Shown piece after piece: positions 1 to 13,508 of a DNA stretch of 64,000 nt. The stretch lies in assembly GCA_937934745.1 (NCBI GenBank), contig CALGZC010000005.1:1-64000 (forward strand), given 5' to 3'. Below the pieces are notes generated by a model. It worked only from the letters and a program-made list of their open reading frames with translations. It ran no database searches and was not told the DNA's origin. A program made the translations under genes and the position numbers. The DNA is from an uncultured Blastocatellia bacterium. GTDB taxonomy: Bacteria; Acidobacteriota; Blastocatellia; Chloracidobacteriales; Chloracidobacteriaceae. Position 1 is the stretch's first letter. Every line of letters starts with the position of its first letter.

Positions 1-580
1 ACCTGTCCAAGTCAGCGGCAGGCGCGACCGAGCAGCTGGGCAGAAACGTTTGGGTCAAAGCCGGTCTGAACAAGGTCAGCCTCGGTCAAGGCTGGTGCGA
101 GTTGTTGTACCTTTGTTGCCGGTTCTGCACCGCCGAGGCGCAGCAGGCAACAGCGCTATCTGCCTTGGTTTTCTCAGGGAAGTTGAATGCGCCCTCTGCG
201 TCTGTGGCGGTGAATTTCCCGGACACAGGACTGGTTTGCGTATGTGGCCGGGGGCTGTGAGGGAAACGCCGACTTGGTCGGCGGGATCAACATCCTTTCT
301 CGCGGGATGAGGGGATTGCGAGATGACGGGCGGGACACACCCAGATGCCCTGTGCCGTGAGCGATGCAGTTAGGTCGCCGGCAGCAGGAAGCGCGCCGAA
401 GTGCTCAGAGGTGGCTCAATGCTGCGTCTCGTCGCCGTGAGACTCTCCGGGGCCCTCAAAGCCCGAGAGGATGTCAAAGACCGGCTACATCTGCCGTTGC
501 CACACCGCTGGAGTGTATCTGTGCGCTGTCCGAGACCATTGCAAGTGGTACTCAGACTGCGTTCTGCCTACTTCCGGTGA
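1..580. other. No recognisable gene at left edge
   Basis: No family is recognisable on either strand. One frame is open from base 3 to a TGA at 249-251 and could be the tail of a plus-strand gene that starts outside the window, but its translation resembles nothing I know. The rest lies downstream of the multihaem cytochrome gene that ends at 581 on the minus strand, and I see no clear hairpin terminator. Confidence 0.3.
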
Positions 581-4801
<4,221 letters not shown>

Positions 4802-4863
4802 TGGAGTTCCCTTGCGCGCCGGACGCGACCGAGAGGGGGGCGTCGCCGCCAACGCGAGTTGGT

Positions 4864-6777
4864 TCAGAAGGTAAAGATCGCTTTGGCATAGATCGAGAAC
4901 AGGAAGCGCGATTGCGCCCCGCAGTTTAGCCCGGAGCAGTTCGACGTGAAGATGTCCTTGAAGCCGTCCAGCGGGTGCATGACCGAAAACCCGCTCTTGA
5001 TGATCATGTTCTCGCTCAACAGCGGCCGGTAAGCGATGCCCGCGCCGTAGTCAATCCCGACGTTGTTGCGGATTTGGCGCTGGAAGGTCAGCAATTGCAG
5101 GGACTCCGTGTGGTGAAACCGCAGGTAGTTGAGGTTGGCCAGCAACTTCAGCTTAGGCGTCACGTTGGCTTCATAACCGAGGTTGGCGACGATGATGCCC
5201 GGGTTGACGAAGTTAGCCTGCCCCTGCAACTTGCTGCTGCGCAGATTGGGAATCAGGCTTTCCTGCGTGACGAGCGCGACGCCGGCGCGGGTCAGGCGAA
5301 TTTCCTGGCTGTTCCAGAAGCTGTTTTCGCCGCCCGCGAAAAACTGCTTGTCCAGGATCGAGTCGAAGCCGCGCGCGACGCGGTCGGTCGGGTTCGCGTC
5401 GCCGGAGGAGAAAAAGCCTGAAACCTGGAAGCGTTGCCAGTCGCGGTCGTAGGAAAGCTCCAGCGCGGCGAGTTGCGCGTTGATGCGCGTCGAGCGCCCG
5501 GCGATCGGTTGCAGCGAATCGCGCCCCAGGACTTGATAAAACGCATGGCTGACGTTGATGCGCCGAAAATGCCCGTTGCCGGTCCAGCCGATATAGCCGG
5601 CCTTGACGCTGTGCGGGATGACCAGACCAACCTGCGCCGGGCGGACCAGAAAGCGGTTCTGGTCAAACTTAACGCTTGGCTGATCGTCGTTGTAGTGGAC
5701 GCTCAACTGCATCGCGTAGCCCGGCTTGATGAAATCCTGCCGATAAAGGTTGGCAATCCACACGCGCTGGTTGCGCTGGTCGAAGGTGTTGATGCCGCTG
5801 TTGGTGTCTTTCTCCAGCATGTAGAAAAACGCCGCATTGAACTGCCACTTGTTGTCACGGAAGTTGCCGAACAGGCGGGCGCCCAGGTTGAAGTCATCGA
5901 AAATCAGCCCGCGGAAGTCACTGTTAAACGGCTGAATCCCGACCCGCAGCGACGTGGAGTCGAAAAACGGGCTGTGCCCGCCGCGGCTCCCGCGACCGCG
6001 CAGGAAGGGAAAGAGCTTTGGCGTGTCGCCGAGCCGGACTTCGGCAAAGGCTTCCTGGAAGCCGATATGCGTGTCGAACCGGGTTGTGCCCTTGCGCACG
6101 TCGCGGTTGACGATGCCGTTTTCGCGCGCGGCGACGTAGTTCAGGTTGAAGACCGGCGTGAACTTGAGACGCCAGTCCGGCGGCTTGAACGCCGTGTCGC
6201 CGTGGAAGAGTTCGACCGACGCGATGAAGTTCTGCTGGTTGAGAAACTGGCCGCCGCGCCCGAAGAACTCCGCCGCGCCGGGCCGGCGGGCGTTGATGTC
6301 CTGCGGCAGCGGCGTCCGCCGCCCATCCACGAAGGTCAGACTCTCAAGGGTCAGGACCAGAAAGGTGTGCTGACCGATGATTGGGTAGTCGCCCTTGAGC
6401 ACATTGAGCCGGTAGGGATTGAGCAGCCGACCCTGCTCATAGCGGTTCCATTCGGGAAAGCCAATCCGCCAGCGGTCCTCAATCGGCACGCCCACGTCGC
6501 TATCGCGGCGCTCGCTGCGCGGCTTGACGCCGCTCGAGCCTTCGGCGCCCGGCACGATGAGCTCGCGCAGGTCGGGAATGTCGGCGGCCGCACGCGGGAC
6601 ACGCTGTCCTTCCTGCCCGGCGCGTGCGTCCTGCCCGGCCGTCGGCGCAGTGTCCGAAGACGCGGCGCCGGCGGCAACCCTGGGGTCGGCCATGGGATTT
6701 TGTGCTATCACCGGCAAGCCCAGCCAGACAGCCATCCATCCGATGATCAAAGGCAACAAGCGGCAGGTTTCATTCAT
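4864..6777 (-). CDS. Outer-membrane beta-barrel protein next to multihaem cytochrome
   Basis: A 637-residue protein with a signal peptide ([14 protein letters not shown] followed by a hydrophobic stretch ending in VIAQ). The mature part consists of alternating hydrophobic/polar strands rich in Tyr, Phe, Asn and Arg, and the last residue is Phe, as in outer-membrane barrels. The start at 6777 is well placed, with CAGGAG 7 bases upstream. I cannot assign it to a named porin family. Its position immediately before a decahaem cytochrome suggests that the two work together, either as a porin-cytochrome electron conduit or as a carrier for a substrate oxidised or reduced outside the cell. The barrel nature is inferred from composition and terminal residue, and the partnership from gene order. 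Confidence 0.7.
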   Translation of the reverse strand: MNETCRLLPLIIGWMAVWLGLPVIAQNPMADPRVAAGAASSDTAPTAGQDARAGQEGQRVPRAAADIPDLRELIVPGAEGSSGVKPRSERRDSDVGVPIEDRWRIGFPEWNRYEQGRLLNPYRLNVLKGDYPIIGQHTFLVLTLESLTFVDGRRTPLPQDINARRPGAAEFFGRGGQFLNQQNFIASVELFHGDTAFKPPDWRLKFTPVFNLNYVAARENGIVNRDVRKGTTRFDTHIGFQEAFAEVRLGDTPKLFPFLRGRGSRGGHSPFFDSTSLRVGIQPFNSDFRGLIFDDFNLGARLFGNFRDNKWQFNAAFFYMLEKDTNSGINTFDQRNQRVWIANLYRQDFIKPGYAMQLSVHYNDDQPSVKFDQNRFLVRPAQVGLVIPHSVKAGYIGWTGNGHFRRINVSHAFYQVLGRDSLQPIAGRSTRINAQLAALELSYDRDWQRFQVSGFFSSGDANPTDRVARGFDSILDKQFFAGGENSFWNSQEIRLTRAGVALVTQESLIPNLRSSKLQGQANFVNPGIIVANLGYEANVTPKLKLLANLNYLRFHHTESLQLLTFQRQIRNNVGIDYGAGIAYRPLLSENMIIKSGFSVMHPLDGFKDIFTSNCSGLNCGAQSRFLFSIYAKAIFTF

Positions 6778-7497
6778 GCCGAAGCTCCTGGTTGGTTTCT
6801 ACGTGAACAGGATGGCATCTAGAGAGTCATCGCGAGAGTGATCGCACCAAACAGCAGGGAGGGTGTTTGCTTGCTTATGTGTGTAAGGAATCATGCTTTT
6901 CCCTAAGCGTCAAAGCTTTTGTTGTGCCGGGGACGCTCAACACCCAGCCCCGGTATTCCCTCTGGAGCACCGTCATCGGCGACACATCGTCATTGTGTCC
7001 GACCCATTTGGTCATTGTGTCCGGGCTATTCGCGCCGGTCTTTCTGCCTGGGTGGGTTTTACCGGACGGTCTCGTTCCCGATGGGCTTTGAACTGCCCAG
7101 GCGCATCCGGCGGTCGGAGGGACTCGGTGACTTGAGGATTTTGGTTGCGAACTTAAGTTGTGACTTGGTGTTGCAGCGCCGCTGCGCCGTGTCACCGGGG
7201 CGCCAAGCCGGGGAGTGAACGAAAACGCTTTCCAACCGGTGCCGGTTGCGTATCGGCAGGACGCCGGAAAAGATGGTGCTGAGCGGTTCGGGCCGGGAAG
7301 TCACGGTTTCACAGCACCGTCGGTTTGCAGGGCGTCGTACTTGTGTGCCGCCCGGCGGGCATCGGCGCGGCGTGCCGGTACACATTCCGGTATGGATTTT
7401 TGAGATTTTTTACCCGCCAGGCGCAACACCCGGCAACTTGACTCGAAAACTTAAGTAGGGTGGTATGCCTTGATGTCTCAGCAACGGAGTGACGCGC
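6778..7497. other. Long intergenic region, no gene recognised
   Basis: About 720 bases between divergent genes. Short open frames on both strands have no recognisable products. It holds two copies of a 13-bp direct repeat (GTCATTGTGTCCG at 6989-7001 and 7011-7023, period 22). It presumably contains promoters for the barrel-cytochrome operon and for the FliK-like gene. I saw no tRNA or other structured RNA. Confidence 0.4.
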
Positions 7498-8286
7498 ATG
7501 ATTACGTCTAATTCATCCCCGGCGACAGTTTCCTCGGCCACTGCCTCGCGCTCGGCATCCAAGCCATCGGCCGTCCGCCAGACTGCAAAGGGGCAAGATT
7601 TTGACGCGATCCTCGATGGGGCCAATGCTCTCCAGGACGCCGATGCAACCGTCCCTGGGGGCGTCTCTGCCGACGAAGTACTGCGGCGCGAAGAACGGGC
7701 CGAGCTGCAGGCTGATCAGCCGATGACGCCATTAGATCCGCACCGTGACGAACGCCAGGAACCATCACCGGCAGCCGAGGAGGCGGCGCGCGCGAACCTG
7801 TATCCGAACCAACAACCCCTGCGTGCTGAAATGGCGTCCGAAGTCACCCCACGCCGCATTCTACACGTTGTGGACATGGAAAAAATTGTCGCCACGGTGC
7901 GCGCGCAGACCTTTTCCGGCAATGAAGCGCAGGCGACCATTCAGCTAAGTCACTCCATACTCAACGGGTTGAGTATCAAGTTGCAAACAGATGCCCGGGG
8001 GCGCGTCTCGGCCGAAATCACCGCCACAACCGAAGCGGCCAAGCGCATTGTGGATGCCCATGCCCGCGAACTCCACGACATGTTGCAGGCGCGCGGTCTC
8101 GATGTGACTGCCTTCTCCACATCCCTATCCCAGGACGGCAGCAGCGCGTTTGCGGGCGGCGATGGTGCTTCAGAGCAGTCGTTGTTCGGGCGGTCTTCTG
8201 GAGCCGAGCGCGCGACTGAAGGTGTGGAAACTGTTGCCGATGTGCCGGTCAGGGGAGAGAGCAACGAGGGCATTTACACGGCCTGA
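7498..8286 (+). CDS. FliK-like hook-length-control domain protein
   Basis: A 262-residue protein. The N-terminal 120 residues are low-complexity, rich in Ser, Ala, Pro and Glu. The region around residues 120-210 (ATIQLSHSILNGLSIKLQTD, then AEITATTEAAKRIVDAHARE, then LHDMLQARGLDV) matches the pattern of the C-terminal flagellar hook-length-control domain, in which FliK-type rulers sense export-apparatus state. No other flagellar or type III secretion gene is nearby, so its partner system is unknown. The ATG at 7498 is chosen for GGAG 8 bases upstream; a GTG at 7489 is in frame. The 3' end overlaps the convergent trpA by 13 bases. Confidence 0.55.
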   Translation: MITSNSSPATVSSATASRSASKPSAVRQTAKGQDFDAILDGANALQDADATVPGGVSADEVLRREERAELQADQPMTPLDPHRDERQEPSPAAEEAARANLYPNQQPLRAEMASEVTPRRILHVVDMEKIVATVRAQTFSGNEAQATIQLSHSILNGLSIKLQTDARGRVSAEITATTEAAKRIVDAHARELHDMLQARGLDVTAFSTSLSQDGSSAFAGGDGASEQSLFGRSSGAERATEGVETVADVPVRGESNEGIYTA

Positions 8287-9089
8287 GCGGCCGGCTCATC
8301 CACTGCCCGCTGCATTGCGGCGCAAAACGATTGGACGGCGGTTGGAAAGTTGTCTCCGGCTTCGCGGATGATTTCAATGATCCGCGAGCCGGTGACAACG
8401 CCATCGGCGCCAAGAGCAATCATCTGCCGCGCTGCCTCTGGGGTGGAGACGCCAAAGCCGACGCAGAGGGGCAGTCGGCTGAGTCTCCGTGTCCGGGCAA
8501 GCGTTGCCCGGAGTTGTTCGTCAAAGTTGGTGTCGCTCCCCGTAATGCCGAGCCGAGACACGACGTAGAGGAACCCTTCTGCCAGTGCCCCGATCTGGCG
8601 CAGCCGGTCCTCGCCCGTCAGCGGAGAGACCATAAAGATCGGCGCGACCTCGGCCGCTTTCGCTGCCTCCGCCACTTCGGCGGCCGTTTCCGGCGGCAGG
8701 TCGGCAATGAGGACGCCATCCGCGCCGGCGGCCTTCACGTCATCGAAAAAGCGCTCCGGGCCGCGTGCCGCGACGATGTTGTGGTAAACCAGCAAACCAA
8801 TGGGCAGGTTGGCGTCCAATGCGCGTATGTCCCGGACAAGTGCCAAGGCATCCCGGACACGAAATCCGGCTGCTAACACCTCATGCGTTGCTTGCTGAAT
8901 CACCGCCCCATCGGCCAGCGGATCGCTGAAGGCAATACCCAGCTCCAGGGCGGCCGCGCCGCCGGCGAGCAGAGCTTCGATGCCTCGCAGGCAGCGGGCG
9001 CGGTCGGGAAACCCCAGGATGGTGAAGGGAATAAACGCTTTGCGGCCGGCTTGGCGGAGCGCAGTGAAGCGTGCTTCGTAGCGATTCAT
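8274..9089 (-). CDS. trpA: Tryptophan synthase alpha chain
   Basis: Converts indole-3-glycerol phosphate to indole and glyceraldehyde 3-phosphate as the alpha subunit of the TrpAB complex. It is about 271 residues, normal length. The segment [17 protein letters not shown] carries the catalytic Glu and Asp regions (canonical [13 protein letters not shown], with Ala here for Pro). Phosphate-binding loops near [10 protein letters not shown] and [10 protein letters not shown] are present. The ATG at 9089 overlaps the stop of queC (ATGA), so the two are probably translationally coupled. No trpB or other trp gene is in the window, so the pathway genes are dispersed in this genome. Confidence 0.95.
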   Translation of the reverse strand: MNRYEARFTALRQAGRKAFIPFTILGFPDRARCLRGIEALLAGGAAALELGIAFSDPLADGAVIQQATHEVLAAGFRVRDALALVRDIRALDANLPIGLLVYHNIVAARGPERFFDDVKAAGADGVLIADLPPETAAEVAEAAKAAEVAPIFMVSPLTGEDRLRQIGALAEGFLYVVSRLGITGSDTNFDEQLRATLARTRRLSRLPLCVGFGVSTPEAARQMIALGADGVVTGSRIIEIIREAGDNFPTAVQSFCAAMQRAVDEPAAQAV

Positions 9090-9811
9090 CGTCTCGTGTT
9101 CGGATGTAGGGCATAGGGCAGTGGATCGACTGCGCCCGCCTCGGCAAATCCTTTCAAGCGAAGTTGGCAACTGTCGCAGCGTCCACAGGCTACCCCGTCA
9201 GGTGTCGGGTCATAGCAGCTGTGCGTCAGCCCGTAATCCACGCCCAGCGCCAGTCCGCGCTGGATAATCTGTGCTTTGGTCAGCTCAATCAAGGGGGCAT
9301 GAATGGTCAACCGCCGGCCGCCTTCCACGCCGGCGCGAGTGGCCAGGTTCGCCATCGCTTCGTAGGCGCGCAGGTACGCGGGGCGGCAATCCGGGTAGCC
9401 TGAGTAATCATAGACGTTGACGCCGATGAAAATATCCTCGGCCGCGAGTGTTTCGGCCCAGGCCAGGGCAAAGGAAAGGAAAATCGTGTTGCGTGCCGGG
9501 ACGTATGTGACGGGAATACCTTCTGCCAGTGCCTCGGGTGGGCGATCTTTCGGCACGGGTAGGTCGGAGGTGAGTGCCGATCCGCCGATAGCGCGCAGGT
9601 CGAAGGCGACAAGCAGGTGGTCTGCCACCCCCATGGCAGCGGCAACACGTCGGGCAGCATCGAGTTCGCGTCGGTGGCGCTGTCCGTAATCAAACGAGAG
9701 CGCGTAGCAGGAAAATCCTTCGGCGCGGGCAATGGCCAGTGTTGTCGTGGAGTCTAGTCCGCCGCTGAGCAGGACGACGGCCCGGCGCGGAGTAGGAGGC
9801 ATTTGGGTCAT
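9086..9811 (-). CDS. queC: 7-cyano-7-deazaguanine synthase
   Basis: Makes preQ0 from 7-carboxy-7-deazaguanine in queuosine biosynthesis, using ATP and ammonia. The N-terminal PP-loop [17 protein letters not shown] and the motifs [25 protein letters not shown] and [13 protein letters not shown] are family signatures. The C-terminal Cys set (HSCYD, CGRCDSC) binds zinc. The start at 9811 is chosen because GGAGA lies about 8 bases upstream and the PP-loop follows closely; an upstream in-frame start at 9865 would add 18 unsupported residues. It is coupled to trpA through a 4-base overlap. No other queuosine gene is in the window. Confidence 0.95.
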   Translation of the reverse strand: MTQMPPTPRRAVVLLSGGLDSTTTLAIARAEGFSCYALSFDYGQRHRRELDAARRVAAAMGVADHLLVAFDLRAIGGSALTSDLPVPKDRPPEALAEGIPVTYVPARNTIFLSFALAWAETLAAEDIFIGVNVYDYSGYPDCRPAYLRAYEAMANLATRAGVEGGRRLTIHAPLIELTKAQIIQRGLALGVDYGLTHSCYDPTPDGVACGRCDSCQLRLKGFAEAGAVDPLPYALHPNTRR

Positions 9812-9990
9812 CGCAGGTTCTCCACTTCGCCGCTTAAGCGCGCCACAGTGTCGGCAGAAGAGCACAAAGATCGGCCCGGATGGCGGCGACGCAGATCGTT
9901 ACCTGCCCGGTTTGCCTTTGGTTGTCTCTTCCGGGCCGGCCGTGCAACGGTGATTCGGGAGGCAGCGTGCGACGGTGAACAGGGACTGAT

Positions 9991-10422
9991 CTATGCGGTT
10001 TGTTCATCGTCGGGCAAAACGATTTCATCCACATCCCTAAACGCCTCCGGCAGTGCGTGGCGTTTGAGGTCTTCGAGCGACACGACTTCCAGTGCCTTTT
10101 CGTGCGTTGCCTCCAGGATAACCGGCGGTGCGACACCGGCCTCTAATGCTTCCTTCCAGCGCGAAACACAGAGGCACCACTGATCACCCGGTTTGAGTCC
10201 GGGAAAGCGATACCACGGCGCCGGGGTAGATAAATCGTTCCCACGGGATTTGGTGAATGCCAGAAATTCGGCCGTCATTTGAGCGCAGACAACATGGGTT
10301 CCGATGTCATCCGGCCCGGTTTCACATTTACCCGTGCGATAAAAGCCGGTCAGCGGGGAGGTACAGCAAATTTCAAGCGGCCCGCCGAGAACGTTCCGGG
10401 GCACTTTGTTCCTCTGGGACAT
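9991..10422 (-). CDS. DUF2237 family protein
   Basis: A 143-residue soluble protein with the conserved features of DUF2237: GGPLEICCTSPLTGFYRTG, then GTHVVCAQMTAEFLAFTKSR, GNDLSTP, and FPGLKPGDQWCLC followed by RWKEA. The function of this family is not established. The ATG at 10422 is chosen because the conserved region starts 12 residues later and AGAGG lies about 8-10 bases upstream. The longer open frame reaching 10590 overlaps the divergent gene region and adds no conserved sequence. It is divergent from the small gene at 10560. Confidence 0.85.
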   Translation of the reverse strand: MSQRNKVPRNVLGGPLEICCTSPLTGFYRTGKCETGPDDIGTHVVCAQMTAEFLAFTKSRGNDLSTPAPWYRFPGLKPGDQWCLCVSRWKEALEAGVAPPVILEATHEKALEVVSLEDLKRHALPEAFRDVDEIVLPDDEQTA

Positions 10423-10559
10423 GCACGTGACCTCTGACAGCAGATTTGAGATGATGACACGTAGACAAAGATTCTTGGGTGCGGGGCCGGCATTCGTCAA
10501 GCTGGCGTTTCGCCCGATGGCCGCCGACAGAAAGACCGGTTTTTCCGGGGTGGTGTTCA

Positions 10560-10919
10560 ATGTCGAGTCCAATTTTTGAGTACACGGCATCTGTTGCGCC
10601 GATCATGCCTGGTGAAGCTGCCCAGCTTGCCAAGAACTTTGCCTGTCCTGAGCCAAATCAGCAGACATTCATTGGGTTGCCGCCCTCGATCAAAGAAGCG
10701 CATGGTCTGCCATCGGCAACGTGTATCACCGTGACCTTCGAGGTCGACGGCACCAGACGGTGGCTGACAGCCTATGTCGCCGGCGGACGCGGTGGACTGC
10801 TCCGGTTGTCCACCGACCTGATGGATGCCCTCCGCCTGACGCCAAATGGGAGCGCTACCCTGCGCCTGCTGTCACGGGATGGCGCGCGTCCACAAGTTGA
10901 GCTCTGCGTGGCGCGCTGA
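10560..10919 (+). CDS. Hypothetical protein, 119 residues
   Basis: A small soluble protein that I do not recognise. It starts MSSPIFEYTASVAPIMPGEA and ends with a compact alpha/beta-like region (WLTAYVAGGRGGLLRLSTDL, then MDALRLTPNGSATLRLLSRD). The ATG at 10560 is preferred over the upstream start at 10479 because GGGGTGG lies about 7 bases upstream. It is divergent from the DUF2237 gene, sharing 137 bases of promoter region. Length and regular composition support coding; nothing indicates a role. Confidence 0.55.
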   Translation: MSSPIFEYTASVAPIMPGEAAQLAKNFACPEPNQQTFIGLPPSIKEAHGLPSATCITVTFEVDGTRRWLTAYVAGGRGGLLRLSTDLMDALRLTPNGSATLRLLSRDGARPQVELCVAR

Positions 10920-11251
10920 ACGAAACCGTTGAACGGAACCGCCCAACGGAATCGAGGGGAGCGCCGGAAGCCCTGCGCAACGTGCCCACGAGCGTTGACC
11001 GGCGCGCTATCCACAGGGGCTGTCGGGTCCTTTAGACGATGTGAAAGCGTGCGGTGCGCCCCGGCCGCCTTGTCATCGGCCCGCAGACGAAGCTGGGTCG
11101 CGATGGTCAGCGCTGGCAGGGGCATTCGTTCGGCACGGCTCAAACCCAGGCCTGGCGCAGTCCCGCGTTGCCGTCCACGCCGGCCCCTGGACGCCGAATC
11201 GACGCATACCCAGGCTCGGGCACGCACCGAGTCCCTGCTCAGCGTTCAGGC
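10920..11251. other. Intergenic region without recognised gene
   Basis: About 330 bases between convergent genes. Overlapping short frames occur on both strands, as expected at this GC content. I see no strong hairpin, RNA gene or repeat. Confidence 0.4.
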
Positions 11252-11776
11252 TCAGGGCGTAGGAGGCTGATCTAGGCGACCGGGGCGGCGCATCCCACGT
11301 CGGGGTACGTCCTGGGGTGGTTCGGTGCGCAGTTCGTTGAAAACCCGCAGTTGTTCGTCGGTGAGGACTGTGCGGATACGGTATTGCAATCGGGCGCGAA
11401 GCTGGATGAGGTCGGCTTCGGCCGCCGCCAATTCACGCGCCCGTTGCTCAACCAACGCCTCGCTCGTTTCAAGTCCGTAAATGGCGTCGTTGAGTCGGCG
11501 CCGACACACTGCAACCTTGCGGCCGGCAGATTGTATGGCCGGGCTTTCCTGTCGCCGCACTTCCTGCATGCGCCGCACCTGCTCAGGTGTCAATCCCAGG
11601 GCTCGCGCCAACAGGCGTGACGCAGGCAGTCCCCCCGGCTCCGGCCTCTGACCCAGAACAACGGGTGTCTCCTGCGGTGTCGGCAGCGGTGGTGAGTGTT
11701 GCGCCGCTGCCCCCGCGGGCAAGACACCATAGATCAGCAACCCACCGCACAGTCCCCACCGTAACCATCGTGACAT
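11252..11776 (-). CDS. Spy/CpxP-like periplasmic protein (LTxxQ type)
   Basis: An exported, helix-rich protein of about 174 residues. A signal sequence (MSRWLRWGLCGGLLIYGVLP then AGAAAQ) precedes a Pro-rich linker. Next comes LGLTPEQVRRMQEVRRQESP, the LTxxQ-type signature of the Spy/CpxP/heavy-metal-resistance fold. A long charged helix (ALVEQRARELAAAEADLIQL) and the second signature-like VLTDEQLRVFNEL follow. Relatives act as periplasmic chaperones or metal and envelope-stress sensors. It is divergent from the HtrA gene, which fits envelope quality control, but this is an inference. The start at 11776 has GGGA 7 bases upstream; in-frame ATGs at 11797 and 11812 are possible. Confidence 0.65.
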   Translation of the reverse strand: MSRWLRWGLCGGLLIYGVLPAGAAAQHSPPLPTPQETPVVLGQRPEPGGLPASRLLARALGLTPEQVRRMQEVRRQESPAIQSAGRKVAVCRRRLNDAIYGLETSEALVEQRARELAAAEADLIQLRARLQYRIRTVLTDEQLRVFNELRTEPPQDVPRRGMRRPGRLDQPPTP

Positions 11777-11860
11777 CGTTGAGTCCCAATAATCCATAGG
11801 CTGGTGTTTCATCTCTGAGAAAAAGACGTGTCACGGTATAAAAAAGTCGGAAAATCCCGG

Positions 11861-11889
11861 CGGCTACCATCTGCAAGCGGTGTTATAAT
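11861..11889 (+). promoter_or_regulatory. Probable promoter of htrA-like gene
   Basis: A perfect TATAAT at 11884-11889 is preceded by TG one base upstream (extended -10). A weak -35 (CTGCAA, 11861-11866) lies 17 bases away. The HtrA start codon is about 95 bases downstream. Confidence 0.55.
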
Positions 11890-11983
11890 TGGTGGCAAGC
11901 GTTGAAACGTTATCCGCTACACCCCACACTCCGGCTTGGTCGCTTTTCCGGGCCGATTTCCGTGTATTGTTGGCGACGATCTG

Positions 11984-13492
11984 ATGAACACACGTCGAAA
12001 GTTGCTTGGTTTTGCCGTTCAGTCGGTTTTGGCCGTAGCCATTGGCTTTGCGCTGGTGGTGGGCGGTTGGATGGTGTTAGCCCGCACGGCGCGACCGGCT
12101 GCGCCGGATCTCTCCAAGCTAACCCTTGTATCGCACGGTGGCGAAGCGCTGAGCGGCGCCGCCGCCGATCTTTCGACGGCCTTTCGGAAGATCGGCAAAC
12201 TTGTCAAGCCATCGGTGGTCAGTTTGCGGGTCATTGAGACGGTAACCGCCGAGTCGCTTGGCCTGGGACGCAACCATCCGCCTGTTCCCGGTCTGGGGGA
12301 CGGCTTCAAGCAACGTGGCTCCGGCTCCGGCTTCATTATCAGTTCAGACGGCTACATCGTCACCAATGAGCACGTTGTCGGCAAAGCCGATAAAATTCGT
12401 GTGACGTTTGATGACGGGCGTCAAGCAACGGCAAAGCTGGTCGGTGTTGACCCGCCAACCGACCTCGCGGTTATCAAAGTGGATGTCACCGGCTTGACGC
12501 CGGTGACGCTGGGCGATCCGACCGAAATGGAGCAAGGCGATTGGGTGATGGCAATCGGCGCACCATTCGGTCTGGAGCAGACGCTGACGGTCGGGGTTAT
12601 CAGTGCGACAGGACGCAACCTCCCCAGTTCACGCACCAGTCGGTTTGCCCAGTACAACAACTACTTACAGACGGACGCCTCGATCAATCCGGGTAATTCG
12701 GGCGGCCCGCTTGTCAACCTGCGGGGTGAAGTCATTGGTGTCAACACGATGATTCTGTCTGAATCCGGCGGCAGTGAGGGGATCGGCTTTGCCATTCCTG
12801 CGGACCTGGTTGAGCGCATCTGCCGGAAACTCATCTTAGAGGGGCGCGTTCGGCGCGGTTGGCTCGGTGTCAGTTTGCCGGTGCAGCCACTGACCGAGGC
12901 GCAGGCGAAGTTGCTGGGCCTGCCCGGTACGGAAGGCGCCCTGGTGCAAGACACGGTTGGGCCGGAAAGTCCGGCGGCGCGCGCCGGGTTGCGCAACGGT
13001 GATTTTATCGTCCGGTTTGATGGCGCACCCGTTCGCAATGAGCGCGAACTGACAACCAAGGTTGCCGAAACCGAAGTGGGTAAGACGGTCACGGTTGAGT
13101 TTATTCGTGATGGGCAGCGCCAGAGCGTTCAGGTGACGATTGATGAACGTCCGACGGCCGAGTCCGTCAGACAGGCACCGAAAGCGGAAGCTGCCAACGG
13201 TGACAACTTGCTCGGTTTGCACGTCGCCCCACTCCCGGAGAACCTTCTTCCGAAACTGCGTCAGCCGAGTGGGGTGGTGATTACGTCGGTTGTCCCCGGT
13301 AGCCCTGCTGATGAAGCAGGGCTGACGAAAGGGGTGGTGATCCACAGTGTGAATCGGCAGCTGGTGTCATCCCCTGACGACCTAGCGCGGCTTACGCAGA
13401 GCCTTCGCCTTGGTGATACGGTCGTGGTCGGCATTGAGGTCGAGGTGGGAGGGCGTTGGGAGTTTCGCTTTGTGTCAGTCAATATCGAGTGA
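11984..13492 (+). CDS. HtrA/DegP family serine protease with two PDZ domains
   Basis: A periplasmic or membrane-anchored protease/chaperone of 502 residues for misfolded envelope proteins. An N-terminal hydrophobic helix (about residues 7-32) serves as signal or anchor. The trypsin-like domain shows the catalytic triad: His in TNEHVVG, Asp in TDLAVIKV and Ser in NPGNSGGPLVNL. PDZ1 starts near RRGWLGVSLPVQPL and PDZ2 near LLGLHVAPLPENL; both contain the GxPAxxAGL-type turn (ESPAARAGLRNGD, GSPADEAGLTKG). The ATG at 11984 is used because the anchor begins there; the frame stays open upstream to 11936. It is followed after 16 bases by a glycosyltransferase gene and is probably cotranscribed with it. 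Confidence 0.93.
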   Translation: MNTRRKLLGFAVQSVLAVAIGFALVVGGWMVLARTARPAAPDLSKLTLVSHGGEALSGAAADLSTAFRKIGKLVKPSVVSLRVIETVTAESLGLGRNHPPVPGLGDGFKQRGSGSGFIISSDGYIVTNEHVVGKADKIRVTFDDGRQATAKLVGVDPPTDLAVIKVDVTGLTPVTLGDPTEMEQGDWVMAIGAPFGLEQTLTVGVISATGRNLPSSRTSRFAQYNNYLQTDASINPGNSGGPLVNLRGEVIGVNTMILSESGGSEGIGFAIPADLVERICRKLILEGRVRRGWLGVSLPVQPLTEAQAKLLGLPGTEGALVQDTVGPESPAARAGLRNGDFIVRFDGAPVRNERELTTKVAETEVGKTVTVEFIRDGQRQSVQVTIDERPTAESVRQAPKAEAANGDNLLGLHVAPLPENLLPKLRQPSGVVITSVVPGSPADEAGLTKGVVIHSVNRQLVSSPDDLARLTQSLRLGDTVVVGIEVEVGGRWEFRFVSVNIE

Positions 13493-13508
13493 CCGACGCG
13501 GCCGCGCG

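Noticed and set aside
9086-9811. queC as part of a DNA-modification (dpd-type) system
   Set aside because: No DpdA, restriction or phage genes lie nearby; the gene has normal QueC motifs and is coupled to trpA.
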